Shown here: piece after piece, positions 1 to 5,137 of the stretch
Layout: every line of letters begins with the position of its first letter
Position numbering within the stretch: position 1 is the stretch's first letter
NCBI GenBank assembly: GCA_902490245.1
Contig: CABUDB010000135.1
Span: 1 to 5,137, forward strand
Direction of reading: 5' to 3'
DNA: 5,137 nucleotides
From: an uncultured Collinsella sp.
Lineage (GTDB): Bacteria > Actinomycetota > Coriobacteriia > Coriobacteriales > Coriobacteriaceae
Notes under the pieces: model-generated
What the model was told of the DNA's origin: nothing
The model's database searches: none
The model's input: only the letters and a program-made list of their open reading frames with translations
Translations under genes and position numbers: made by a program

Positions 1-89
1 GCTGAAAAGAAAAGGAGTAGCGAAGCCGCCAATGCTCATTTCCTATCGAACAGGCGGGTCAAAACAAGCTAATTAGCCCGATAAACTGC

Positions 90-119
90 TTGTATTTTTG
101 TCTACAAAATTGTATACAA
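90..119 (+). promoter_or_regulatory. putative promoter with overlapping palindromic operator
   Basis: Seen: TTGTAT (90-95), a 17-base spacer and TATACA (113-118) form a weak sigma70-like promoter. Overlapping it are two palindromes in tandem: TTTTGT-CT-ACAAAA (96-109) and TTGTATACAA (110-119). The 12-mers at 98-109 and 110-121 differ at one base (TTGT[C/A]TACAAAA), so they also read as a direct repeat with 12-base period. Inferred: repeated short palindromes over the -10 box are the usual layout of an operator bound by a dimeric ribbon-helix-helix protein, and such a protein is encoded just downstream. The match to promoter consensus is modest. Confidence 0.45.
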
Positions 120-143
120 AAAGAGAATCCGAGAACCGGCGCT

Positions 144-156
144 CGACATTATGTCG
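144..156. repeat. short palindrome in the 5' leader of the small gene
   Basis: CGACAT and ATGTCG form a perfect 6-base inverted repeat around a single T, ending 7 bases before the Shine-Dalgarno sequence. It could be a second operator half-site or chance. The same CGACAT word recurs twice in the loop of the hairpin behind the gene (486-491 and 496-501). Confidence 0.3.
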
Positions 157-162
157 ATCGAT

Positions 163-168
163 AGGAGG
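163..168 (+). promoter_or_regulatory. ribosome binding site deciding the start of the small RHH gene
   Basis: A perfect AGGAGG lies 4 bases before the ATG at 173. The reading frame is open further upstream to an ATG at 98, but that codon lies inside the palindromic promoter region and has no ribosome binding site. The start at 173 is therefore preferred. Confidence 0.75.
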
Positions 169-172
169 CGCT

Positions 173-439
173 ATGGACGCTAAGCAGCTCGAAAAGATGA
201 TGGGGTTTGCTCCCGGAGAGTTGGAGAAAGCCGCAGAGGCATACGAAAAAGATGGGTGGCCGAAGGGTCGCACCATCAAGCTGGGAAGGCCGTCGATCTC
301 TGATGAGCCAAGCGCTGTTTTATCGGCACGTGTGGGTGAATCGGTCCTTGAAGCCTTTGACGCAAAAGCAAAGCGCCATGGGCAAACACGCACGGAGCGA
401 CTCAGAGAGCTCATCACGCTCGACGCAATGATTGCCTAG
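173..439 (+). CDS. ribbon-helix-helix family protein, antitoxin-like
   Basis: An 88-residue protein. The N-terminal half (residues 1-40) is a charged segment containing MMGFAPGELE and GRTIKLGRPS. The C-terminal part (about 47-83) reads as a beta strand (AVLSARV) followed by helix-turn-helix (ESVLEAFDAKAKRHG, then QTRTERLRELI), the pattern of CopG/Arc-type ribbon-helix-helix DNA-binding dimers. Many proteins of this build are antitoxins that repress their own promoter, and the palindromes at 96-119 fit such autoregulation. No toxin reading frame follows: the next gene is on the opposite strand after two large hairpins. It is therefore an orphan here, unless a partner lies upstream of the window. 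The start is set by AGGAGG at 163-168. The family-level call is fairly sure; the antitoxin role is inferred and it could be a plain transcriptional regulator. Confidence 0.7.
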   Translation: MDAKQLEKMMGFAPGELEKAAEAYEKDGWPKGRTIKLGRPSISDEPSAVLSARVGESVLEAFDAKAKRHGQTRTERLRELITLDAMIA

Positions 440-465
440 ACTCCACTCCCCCGCCGACCCAAACA

Positions 466-527
466 TGTACGCCGGCATCCAAAGTCGACATCTTTCGACA
501 TCTTTGGATGCTGGCGTACAGCTTTTT
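466..527 (+). terminator. hairpin plus T-run after the small RHH gene
   Basis: Arms 466-484 and 502-520 are complementary over 19 bases with one mismatch (left GCCGGCATCC pairs with right GGATGCTGGC). The 17-base loop is followed by GCTTTTT (521-527). This is the layout of a Rho-independent terminator for the gene ending at 439, although the stem is longer than usual. Inside the loop and the start of the right arm is a tandem repeat: TCGACATCTT twice (485-504). The long stem and internal repeat leave open that this is a small mobile or dispersed palindromic element reused as a terminator. Confidence 0.6.
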
Positions 528-533
528 GCAACA

Positions 534-589
534 TAGTCGTAGGGGACGTTCTTAAATGACTAGTCGTTAAAGAACGTCCCCTACGACTA
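534..589. repeat. large perfect inverted repeat (GGGGACGTTCTT palindrome)
   Basis: Arms 534-553 and 570-589 are perfectly complementary over 20 bases, with core AGGGGACGTTCTT against AAGAACGTCCCCT. The 16-base centre contains a further palindrome, GACTAGTC (558-565), so nearly the whole 56 bases can fold on itself. It ends one base from the stop codon (591-593) of the minus-strand gene. No T-run follows on either strand, so it is not a textbook terminator. It resembles dispersed REP/MITE-type palindromes; mobility is inferred, not shown. Confidence 0.8.
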
Positions 590-590
590 G

Positions 591-1550
591 CTAGCCGTGG
601 AAGCGGGCTGTGGGTGCGAGTGGCTGCTCGCGAAAGACGCGCTCGACGGCGGCGCGGTATTCGTCGACCTTTTTGGTCTTACGTACGAGCTTGTGAACGG
701 TAGCGGGGTCGGCGAAAGCGCACTTGACGTAGAACCACCACTCCTTCATACGAAAGACCGCGTTGCCACCAATCTCTTCTGCATAGGCCGCAAACAGCGT
801 GTCGTGGAAACGCTGCAGCTCAGCAGCCGTGGCAGCAGGGCCGCCCTTGACCATGCGAGCCAGCGCGGGGTTCGCGAGGAGGCCGCGTCCCAGCATTACG
901 TGACGCGTGCCGGGATAGGCCTCCATCAGCGCATCCATATCCTCAAGATCAAAAATGTCGCCGTTATAGGCCACGGGGAACGGCGCACGCTCCAGCGTCT
1001 CGCCGTAAAACTCCTTGCGCGGCGATCCCGTATAGCGGTCCTTTTGCACGCGCGGGTGCACGATCAGCTCTGCCAACGGCATGCGGCAATACAAATCGAG
1101 CACACGCTCGTATTCGTCGTCGCTCTCCAGCCCCAGCCTGGTTTTTACCGACACCAGCAACGGCGACCGCCCACACACATCGCTCAAGAACACCTCGAGC
1201 TCGTCGAGATTGCGCAAGAAACCCGAGCCCTTGCCCTTGGCGACAACCGTCCCCGAGGGGCAGCCCAGGTTGAGATTGACTTCGCGGTAGCCCATGTCGG
1301 CGAGCACTTGCGCCGCCCACACAAACTCGTCCGCGTTCTTGGACATCAGCTGAGGCACTACGTTGAGCCCCTGGTTATTGACAGGGTCGATCTCCTTAAA
1401 CGCCTTGCCGCCAAAGCGATTGCCCACCCGCGGCGGCGGCAAAAACGGCGTGTAGTAGCAGTCGAGCGCACCAAAGCACTCCGCATGCACGCGGCGGAAC
1501 ACATGTCCGGTAATCCCCTCCATAGGGGCCAGCGATAGAATCATCGACAT
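591..1550 (-). CDS. tRNA-dihydrouridine synthase family protein
   Basis: A 319-residue FMN enzyme of the Dus family, which reduces uridines to dihydrouridine in tRNA in the cytoplasm using NADPH. Motifs appear in the expected order on a TIM barrel: APMEGIT (8-14, FMN site), VPQLM (65-69), NLNLGCPSGTV (92-102) with the catalytic Cys97, SVKTRLG (134-140), HPRVQKDRYTG (165-175), YNGDI (195-199) and MLGRGLLANP (219-228, phosphate binding). Length is normal for the family, and the C-terminal helical tRNA-binding region is complete. Which Dus subgroup and tRNA position it serves cannot be told from the window. The start ATG at 1550 has only a weak purine-rich stretch before it (GTGAAAGTGG); an in-frame ATG at 1544 is an alternative that leaves the domain unchanged. 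It is monocistronic here, with opposite-strand genes or repeats on both sides. A long open frame on the opposite strand is a shadow of this gene. Confidence 0.93.
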   Translation of the reverse strand: MSMILSLAPMEGITGHVFRRVHAECFGALDCYYTPFLPPPRVGNRFGGKAFKEIDPVNNQGLNVVPQLMSKNADEFVWAAQVLADMGYREVNLNLGCPSGTVVAKGKGSGFLRNLDELEVFLSDVCGRSPLLVSVKTRLGLESDDEYERVLDLYCRMPLAELIVHPRVQKDRYTGSPRKEFYGETLERAPFPVAYNGDIFDLEDMDALMEAYPGTRHVMLGRGLLANPALARMVKGGPAATAAELQRFHDTLFAAYAEEIGGNAVFRMKEWWFYVKCAFADPATVHKLVRKTKKVDEYRAAVERVFREQPLAPTARFHG

Positions 1551-1564
1551 CCACTTTCACATCA

Positions 1565-1595
1565 ATGTGACATAGGGACAGTCCCTTTGTCACAT
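1565..1595. repeat. TGTGACA..TGTCACA palindrome, copy 1
   Basis: ATGTGACATAGGGAC and GTCCCTTTGTCACAT flank a central A at 1580. The 15-base arms match at 14 positions. It lies 14 bases before the minus-strand start at 1550, so it probably sits in the leader of that gene. A second copy at 2937-2967 is the same at 28 of 31 positions. The perfect spacing and repetition make it a dispersed element rather than a gene-specific terminator; no T-run follows on either strand. Confidence 0.8.
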
Positions 1596-1597
1596 GC

Positions 1598-1627
1598 ATT
1601 ATGCCTTGTCCTTGAGGCCACCCACAA
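1598..1627 (-). promoter_or_regulatory. possible promoter of the Dus gene
   Basis: Read on the minus strand, TTGTGG (1627-1622), an 18-base spacer and CATAAT (1603-1598) give a -10 box one base off consensus and a weak -35. Transcription would begin near 1591, inside the 1565-1595 palindrome, placing that hairpin in the mRNA leader. This is weak support from two short matches only. Confidence 0.3.
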
Positions 1628-1711
1628 GGCGGAGGCGGTTACTTGGCGTTAACTACCCCTCCAGCAGTCGCTGCGCAACGATTGCCAATAACACGCTGTT
1701 GATCACTATGT

Positions 1712-1747
1712 TTGAGTAGAGCACACCCTCTACTCATTTATACTCAA
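1712..1747 (+). promoter_or_regulatory. candidate operator with repeated TTGAGTA sites and a -10 box
   Basis: TGAGTAGAG (1713-1721) and CTCTACTCA (1728-1736) form a perfect 9-base inverted repeat with a 6-base gap. The word TACTCAA recurs at 1741-1747, the exact complement of TTGAGTA at 1712-1718, so three copies of the site lie within 36 bases. TATACT (1739-1744) is a good -10 box, but no -35 box with normal spacing is visible, as expected for a promoter that depends on an activator or is covered by a repressor. Likely controls the membrane-protein gene starting at 1796; the regulator is unknown. Confidence 0.45.
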
Positions 1748-1795
1748 GAGCGTGTGCGCATCGCCCCCCGAAAAACGATGAGAGTCGAGGACCCT

Positions 1796-2929
1796 ATGCA
1801 GCAGCTCACCGAACAAGAACGTAGGCGCATCCAGCGATACTGCATCTGTCCCAAGGTTGCCGGTGCGGCGCTTGCCATGGCATTCTTGCTGCCCTTATTG
1901 ATTATCCCCTTCGAAATGATTGACGACATCGTCTTCCATCACGAAGGCTTCCAAGAAACAGGCATGATGGCCGCCTTGGTGCTCGCCGCCATCGAGCTCG
2001 TCATATTCTGTTATTGCGCTCTCGCCCCGCGCTTTGGCATGCGTGGCAAGCAGTGGAAGGAAATGCAGTATCGGCTCGCCGTCGAGCAGAGCGAGAAAGA
2101 CCGCTCGACACAGATCGCGGGCGTTGTTGGCACGCAGGCCGCCGCACGCCTGCTCAAGAACAGCGACAACGAGGCTGCACGCAACCTGGGCGGCGCGGCA
2201 GAAGTCGCCGCTGCCGCAGGCGCCGTCGCCACCGCAGCAGACGTGTTTACCGAGAGCTTCGCTAACGCAAAGGCCATGGCGGAGGCCTATAGCGTGCCTA
2301 TCCCCCGTGCAAAAAAGTGGATTATTGCGCTTGTGGCGCTGCCCCTCGCAATCGTGTGCGGCGCCTATATCCCGCAGCTGACGCAGGGAAACATCGAGAT
2401 GCAGAATAACGCCGCGGCCGCGGCCGAGCAGATCGCCATCGCCCGCAAGACGCTAGAGCCCGCATGCGAGTACGTGTCTGCCGATGACCCTTACGAGCGA
2501 TATCAAGATTACGGCTATCACGTCCGCGGCTACTTGCACGATAGCGACTCCGATACCCAGAAGACCTATACGTACCTGGATTTCGACAACAAGGGAACGC
2601 TCAAGGAAGTGAGTTACATAGCAGAAATCGACCCCGATGCGAGCCTTGAGGACAACCTCGCCCGTATCGAGCTCGACCTTGACGAGCTTTCCTCTGTCGT
2701 CCAAACCATAGACGTCAAGACCGCAAGCCCCGAGCTCCTAGCACCGCAGAAGCTCCCCGAAGAGTTTAGGCAGGCTTTCTTGAGCGGCTCACTCTACGAG
2801 AGAATCTCTATCAGAACGAGTGACGACCCCATCAAAGCGTATTACTCGTTTGACACGGACCCCGAGGACGAGTTTGACGAGTACACCCATCCAACCATCC
2901 GCATCACGCTGATGGGCAAAACGAACTAG
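1796..2929 (+). CDS. hypothetical membrane protein with acidic C-terminal domain
   Basis: Not recognised. From the ATG at 1796 (GAGGA at 1787-1791) it is 377 residues. A longer frame opens at an in-frame ATG at 1778 and a TTG at 1712, but 1778 lacks a ribosome site and 1712 lies in the operator region. Order of parts: charged N-terminus with Cys16 and Cys18; membrane segments about 21-39 and 57-76; a hydrophilic stretch ending in an Ala/Gly-rich helix (132-148, GGAAEVAAAAGAVATAAD); a third membrane segment about 175-193; an Ala-rich helix (206-218); then a soluble domain of about 160 residues rich in Asp, Glu and Tyr. By the positive-inside rule the basic residues at 79-103 and 171-174 suggest those parts are cytoplasmic and the acidic C-terminal domain lies outside; this is inferred. 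It stands alone in its orientation and is bracketed by two copies of the same palindrome. Confidence 0.72.
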   Translation: MQQLTEQERRRIQRYCICPKVAGAALAMAFLLPLLIIPFEMIDDIVFHHEGFQETGMMAALVLAAIELVIFCYCALAPRFGMRGKQWKEMQYRLAVEQSEKDRSTQIAGVVGTQAAARLLKNSDNEAARNLGGAAEVAAAAGAVATAADVFTESFANAKAMAEAYSVPIPRAKKWIIALVALPLAIVCGAYIPQLTQGNIEMQNNAAAAAEQIAIARKTLEPACEYVSADDPYERYQDYGYHVRGYLHDSDSDTQKTYTYLDFDNKGTLKEVSYIAEIDPDASLEDNLARIELDLDELSSVVQTIDVKTASPELLAPQKLPEEFRQAFLSGSLYERISIRTSDDPIKAYYSFDTDPEDEFDEYTHPTIRITLMGKTN

Positions 2930-2934
2930 GCGCA

Positions 2935-2969
2935 GAATGTGACAAAGGGTCAGTCCCCTTGTCACATTC
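2935..2969. repeat. TGTGACA..TGTCACA palindrome, copy 2
   Basis: Arms 2935-2951 (GAATGTGACAAAGGGTC) and 2953-2969 pair at 15 of 17 positions around A2952. It begins 6 bases after the stop codon of the membrane-protein gene. It matches copy 1 (1565-1595) at 28 of 31 aligned positions. There is no T-run on the plus strand, so at most it is a weak or bidirectional transcription barrier. Confidence 0.8.
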
Positions 2970-2973
2970 GATG

Positions 2974-3002
2974 AAAAAGGGCACCGACGTTAGTCGATGC
3001 CC
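2974..3002 (-). terminator. Rho-independent terminator of the carbamoyltransferase-MFS operon
   Basis: Read on the minus strand, GGGCATCGAC, loop TAAC, GTCGGTGCCC form a 10-bp stem with one G-U wobble, directly followed by TTTTT (2978-2974). It lies about 50 bases after the stop of the transporter gene. Stem, tetraloop and U-tract all fit a strong intrinsic terminator acting on minus-strand transcripts. Confidence 0.88.
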
Positions 3003-3052
3003 CAAAGCGGCTGCAGGTTAAGTCCTACAGTGTATGTCCAAGACGAATCGAG

Positions 3053-4318
3053 CTATTCATCCCAGGAGAGGTTCTTACCAGTCTTCTTTGCCAGCAGCAA
3101 GAACAGGCCGATGATGACGTTGCATGCGATGCAGAAGATGAAGACGCCCTGGAAGGAGCCGACAAGCTCATAGACCTTCATCATAACGGGCATGCCAAAG
3201 GCACCGACGATATAGCCCACGGAGCAGATCAGCGCGAAGATGCGACCGAAATCGCGGGAGCCAAAGACGTCCATAACCAAAACGGTCAGGGCAGTGCCAG
3301 CGATAACGTACATTACGTCGTTCACGCCTGCTGCGAGGATGCTGAGCGTCGAGTTGCCGCTGCCCATCATGAGCATGACAAAGGAGAGGATGGAGACAGC
3401 GAGCCAGCCCAGAATGGCCTTCGTGCTGCCGAATTTATCGCAAGTGGTGCCGACGATCGGATTGAGGAACAGATCGAAAAGCGATGCAGCGGATACCATG
3501 AAGCCGCCCACCATGGGGCTAAAACCAACCTCGGAAGCATACGTCGGGAAGAGCTGGTTCATGCAGCAAGTGAGCTGAACGAGGCAGAGGAAGCCGATGC
3601 AGCAGAAGAAGGCGGGCGACTTAATGGCGCGCGCATAGCTAACGCCACACGTGCTATCCTCGGTCGTCTCCTCGGACTCGGTGACCGTCTCGCCCTCGAC
3701 ATAGCCATAGGGCAGCATGCCCTTGTCCTGAGGCTTATAGCGGATAATCAGGACGGAAGCGGGGAGAATGAGCACGGCGGAGACGCCAGCGAGCACCAGA
3801 TAACCGGTCCTCCAGCCAGCGGCCTCGATGACAGAGGTGATGACCGGACTCATGATGAGCATGTAAATCGAGTTCACTGCCCAAGCGAGACCAATTGCCA
3901 GGCCACCAGATTTTTTGAACCACTGGTCAATAACGTCGGACATGGCGACGCCGGTGGTAAAGGCGAAGCAAACGCCAATCAGGGCGCCAGCGGCGATGAA
4001 CATCCAGACTTCGGTGTAGAAGGCCATGCCTGCGCCAGCAGCGAGCAGGATAAGCTCGACGACGGGGAGCCAAACCTTGCCAACGACCTTAGGGATGAGT
4101 TTTCCGACAAACGGAAGCGCCGCCGCAAGACCGATGAGCGTCGCGGTGAAGTAATACGAGAAGATTGAATAGTCAAACCCGAACTCCTCGCACACGGGCG
4201 CGACGAAGGAGCCGGCGATTACGCTATAGGATCCGGTCGTACCAGCAGACATGAGGCCAAGCGCGATTACGAGAACCCATGCGTAGACCTTGCTGCTCTT
4301 TAGCTTTGCATTTTCCAT
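3053..4318 (-). CDS. MFS transporter, OFA (oxalate/formate antiporter-like) type
   Basis: A 421-residue inner-membrane transporter of the major facilitator superfamily with about 12 membrane segments in two halves. Seen: first segment about 11-35; the loop between segments 4 and 5 with SDVIDQWFKKSGGLAIGLA (127-145), typical of OFA-type members; the family-typical RYKPQDKGMLPYGY just before a long acidic central loop (ETVTESEETTEDST); then the second six-segment bundle ending in a short Lys-rich tail. OFA members move small carboxylates, often by exchange; the substrate cannot be read from sequence. The start is the ATG at 4318, set by AGGAG 8 bases upstream; an ATG at 4351 lies within the preceding gene and is rejected. 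Only 11 bases separate it from the carbamoyltransferase stop codon, so the two are co-transcribed and probably act on the same compound. The terminator at 2974-3002 closes the operon. Confidence 0.92.
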   Translation of the reverse strand: MENAKLKSSKVYAWVLVIALGLMSAGTTGSYSVIAGSFVAPVCEEFGFDYSIFSYYFTATLIGLAAALPFVGKLIPKVVGKVWLPVVELILLAAGAGMAFYTEVWMFIAAGALIGVCFAFTTGVAMSDVIDQWFKKSGGLAIGLAWAVNSIYMLIMSPVITSVIEAAGWRTGYLVLAGVSAVLILPASVLIIRYKPQDKGMLPYGYVEGETVTESEETTEDSTCGVSYARAIKSPAFFCCIGFLCLVQLTCCMNQLFPTYASEVGFSPMVGGFMVSAASLFDLFLNPIVGTTCDKFGSTKAILGWLAVSILSFVMLMMGSGNSTLSILAAGVNDVMYVIAGTALTVLVMDVFGSRDFGRIFALICSVGYIVGAFGMPVMMKVYELVGSFQGVFIFCIACNVIIGLFLLLAKKTGKNLSWDE

Positions 4319-4326
4319 TGATACAA

Positions 4327-4331
4327 CTCCT
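4327..4331 (-). promoter_or_regulatory. ribosome binding site of the MFS gene overlapping the upstream stop codon
   Basis: On the minus strand AGGAG (4331-4327) stands 8 bases before the ATG at 4318. It overlaps the TAG stop (4332-4330) of the carbamoyltransferase in the string TAGGAG. This suggests translational coupling and fixes the MFS start. Confidence 0.8.
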
Positions 4332-5137
4332 AGAGACCCAGAAGGGCACACATAACGGCCTTGATGGTGTGCTGACGGTTCTCTGCCTCACGGAAGATGA
4401 CCGAAGCGTTGGCCTCAAAGCACTCGTCGGCAATCTCGAAACCCTCGGTGATGATCTCGCGATGAAGGTCGTTCTTGCACTGGTCGAGGAGCATCTTGCC
4501 AACACGGTGATCTGCGTTGTGGACAGAAGGAAGCTCATGCATGCAGAAGATGTCGGGATTGTTGGTGCGCTTGCACAGCTCGCTGGTGACGCGATAGGGG
4601 TACAGAGACTCGGCATCGCCCAGCCAGGAGTTGTAGTCGTCGGGATCCAGAACCTCTTCGCCGCACTCGGGGTTGATGTAGCGCCACTCCTCGGTAACGA
4701 TAACGTCAACGCCATCCAGGGCATCGAGGTCAGAGGTGATGGTAAAGGTCCTATTGGGAGCGTACTTGGCGTAGCAGGCCTCCACCTCTTCGATCATTTC
4801 CTTGCACATCTGATGACGGAGATCGTCGGGGCCGATGGCGAGGAAGTCCATGTCGAGCATAGCGCACAGACGGCCATACCACACCGGGGCGCCGGCGCAG
4901 TTGCCAACGAAAGCCATCTTCTTGCCGCGGCTCGTACGCAGACCGCCCCATTGCTCTTCCATCGTAAGAGCGTCAGCGAGCATCTGAGTCGGGTGATCGC
5001 CGAGAGTAAGGGCATTGATGACCGGGATGTCAACCAGGTCGGCGACGTCATAGAGGAACTGCTCGTCCTTCTGTGCGCGGTACCGACAGCAATCTTCCTT
5101 TCATCCAAACTGGCGCCTAACCTGATGGGAGCTATTG
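4330..5137 (-). CDS. carbamoyltransferase of ornithine-carbamoyltransferase fold, partial and frame-disrupted, altered substrate site
   Basis: The frame is open on the minus strand from 5100 to the stop at 4330 and includes the carbamoyl-phosphate motif HPTQ (4995-4984), the second-domain start, and a C-terminus with AENRQHTIKAVM typical of ornithine carbamoyltransferases (OTC). The N-terminal part with the STRTR motif lies outside the window. Key differences from OTC: the HCLP motif is HELP (Glu at 4536-4534 replaces the catalytic-site Cys); DVWVSMG is replaced by EEWRYIN (about 4692-4672); GDxxNN is GNCAGA (4905-4888). These are positions that hold ornithine, so another amine substrate is likely. 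Near the edge an in-frame TGA (5103-5101) breaks the frame, and about ten residues present in OTC between DTAR and YRG are absent (junction at 5083/5082). No start codon is available between the TGA and the ATG at 4983. The gene is either a pseudogene or affected by a sequence error. It heads the visible operon with the MFS gene. Confidence 0.82.

Noticed and set aside
1..76. Two frames open from the left edge, ending at 72 and 76
   Set aside because: Either could be the tail of an upstream gene, but only about 24 codons are visible, nothing is recognisable and neither frame is favoured. The stretch 1-89 otherwise shows nothing clear.
597..1538. A 313-codon open frame on the plus strand opposite the Dus gene
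   Set aside because: It lies entirely antisense to a gene with all Dus motifs. Its translation is rich in Arg, His and Gln with no recognisable domain, as expected for a shadow frame in GC-rich DNA.
1603..1630. GCCTTGT / ACAAGGC inverted repeat with a 14-base loop
   Set aside because: Only 7 bp of stem with a long loop and no T-run; it may be chance, and it overlaps the possible Dus promoter.
4319..4351. An upstream ATG extending the MFS protein by 11 residues
   Set aside because: It lies inside the carbamoyltransferase coding region and lacks a ribosome site, whereas the ATG at 4318 has AGGAG at ideal spacing.
4224..5108. Other long minus-strand frames overlapping the carbamoyltransferase, including one starting at 5108
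   Set aside because: They are out-of-frame shadows with Ser/Arg-rich translations. Only the first few residues of the 5108 frame are of interest, as evidence of the frameshift.

Overview
The window looks like a chromosomal segment of a Coriobacteriia gut actinobacterium, most like Collinsella. This is inferred from moderately high GC content, gene style and the type of intergenic palindromes; no rRNA or marker gene is present to prove it. It holds five protein-coding genes, the last one running off the right edge, and several strong palindromic elements between them.

Left part (1-590): a small plus-strand gene (173-439) encodes an 88-residue protein with a C-terminal ribbon-helix-helix-like segment, as in autoregulating antitoxins, but no toxin gene is visible beside it. 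Its upstream region has stacked TTGT/ACAA palindromes over a possible promoter. It is followed by two large inverted repeats: a terminator-like hairpin with a tandem 10-mer in its loop (466-527) and a perfect 20-bp-arm palindrome (534-589) that ends against the stop codon of the next gene.

Middle part (591-2970): a minus-strand tRNA-dihydrouridine synthase family gene (591-1550) has all the expected FMN and catalytic motifs. Divergent from it is a plus-strand gene (about 1796-2929) for an unrecognised protein with three predicted membrane segments and an acidic C-terminal domain. Two near-identical TGTGAC..GTCACA palindromes (1565-1595 and 2935-2969) bracket this gene and its promoter region.

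Right part (2974-5137): a minus-strand operon ending in a clear Rho-independent terminator. The first visible gene is an ornithine-carbamoyltransferase-fold enzyme. Residues that normally grip ornithine are changed (HCLP to HELP, the SMG loop lost, GD to GN), so its substrate is probably not ornithine. Eleven bases downstream is a 12-TM MFS transporter of the oxalate/formate-antiporter-like (OFA) type, which plausibly moves the substrate or product of that enzyme. Near the window edge the carbamoyltransferase frame is broken by an in-frame TGA and about ten expected residues are missing, so this copy is either a pseudogene or affected by a sequence or assembly error.

The most interesting points are the altered carbamoyltransferase with its transporter, the family of GGGAC-containing palindromes in the intergenic spaces, and the bracketed membrane-protein gene.
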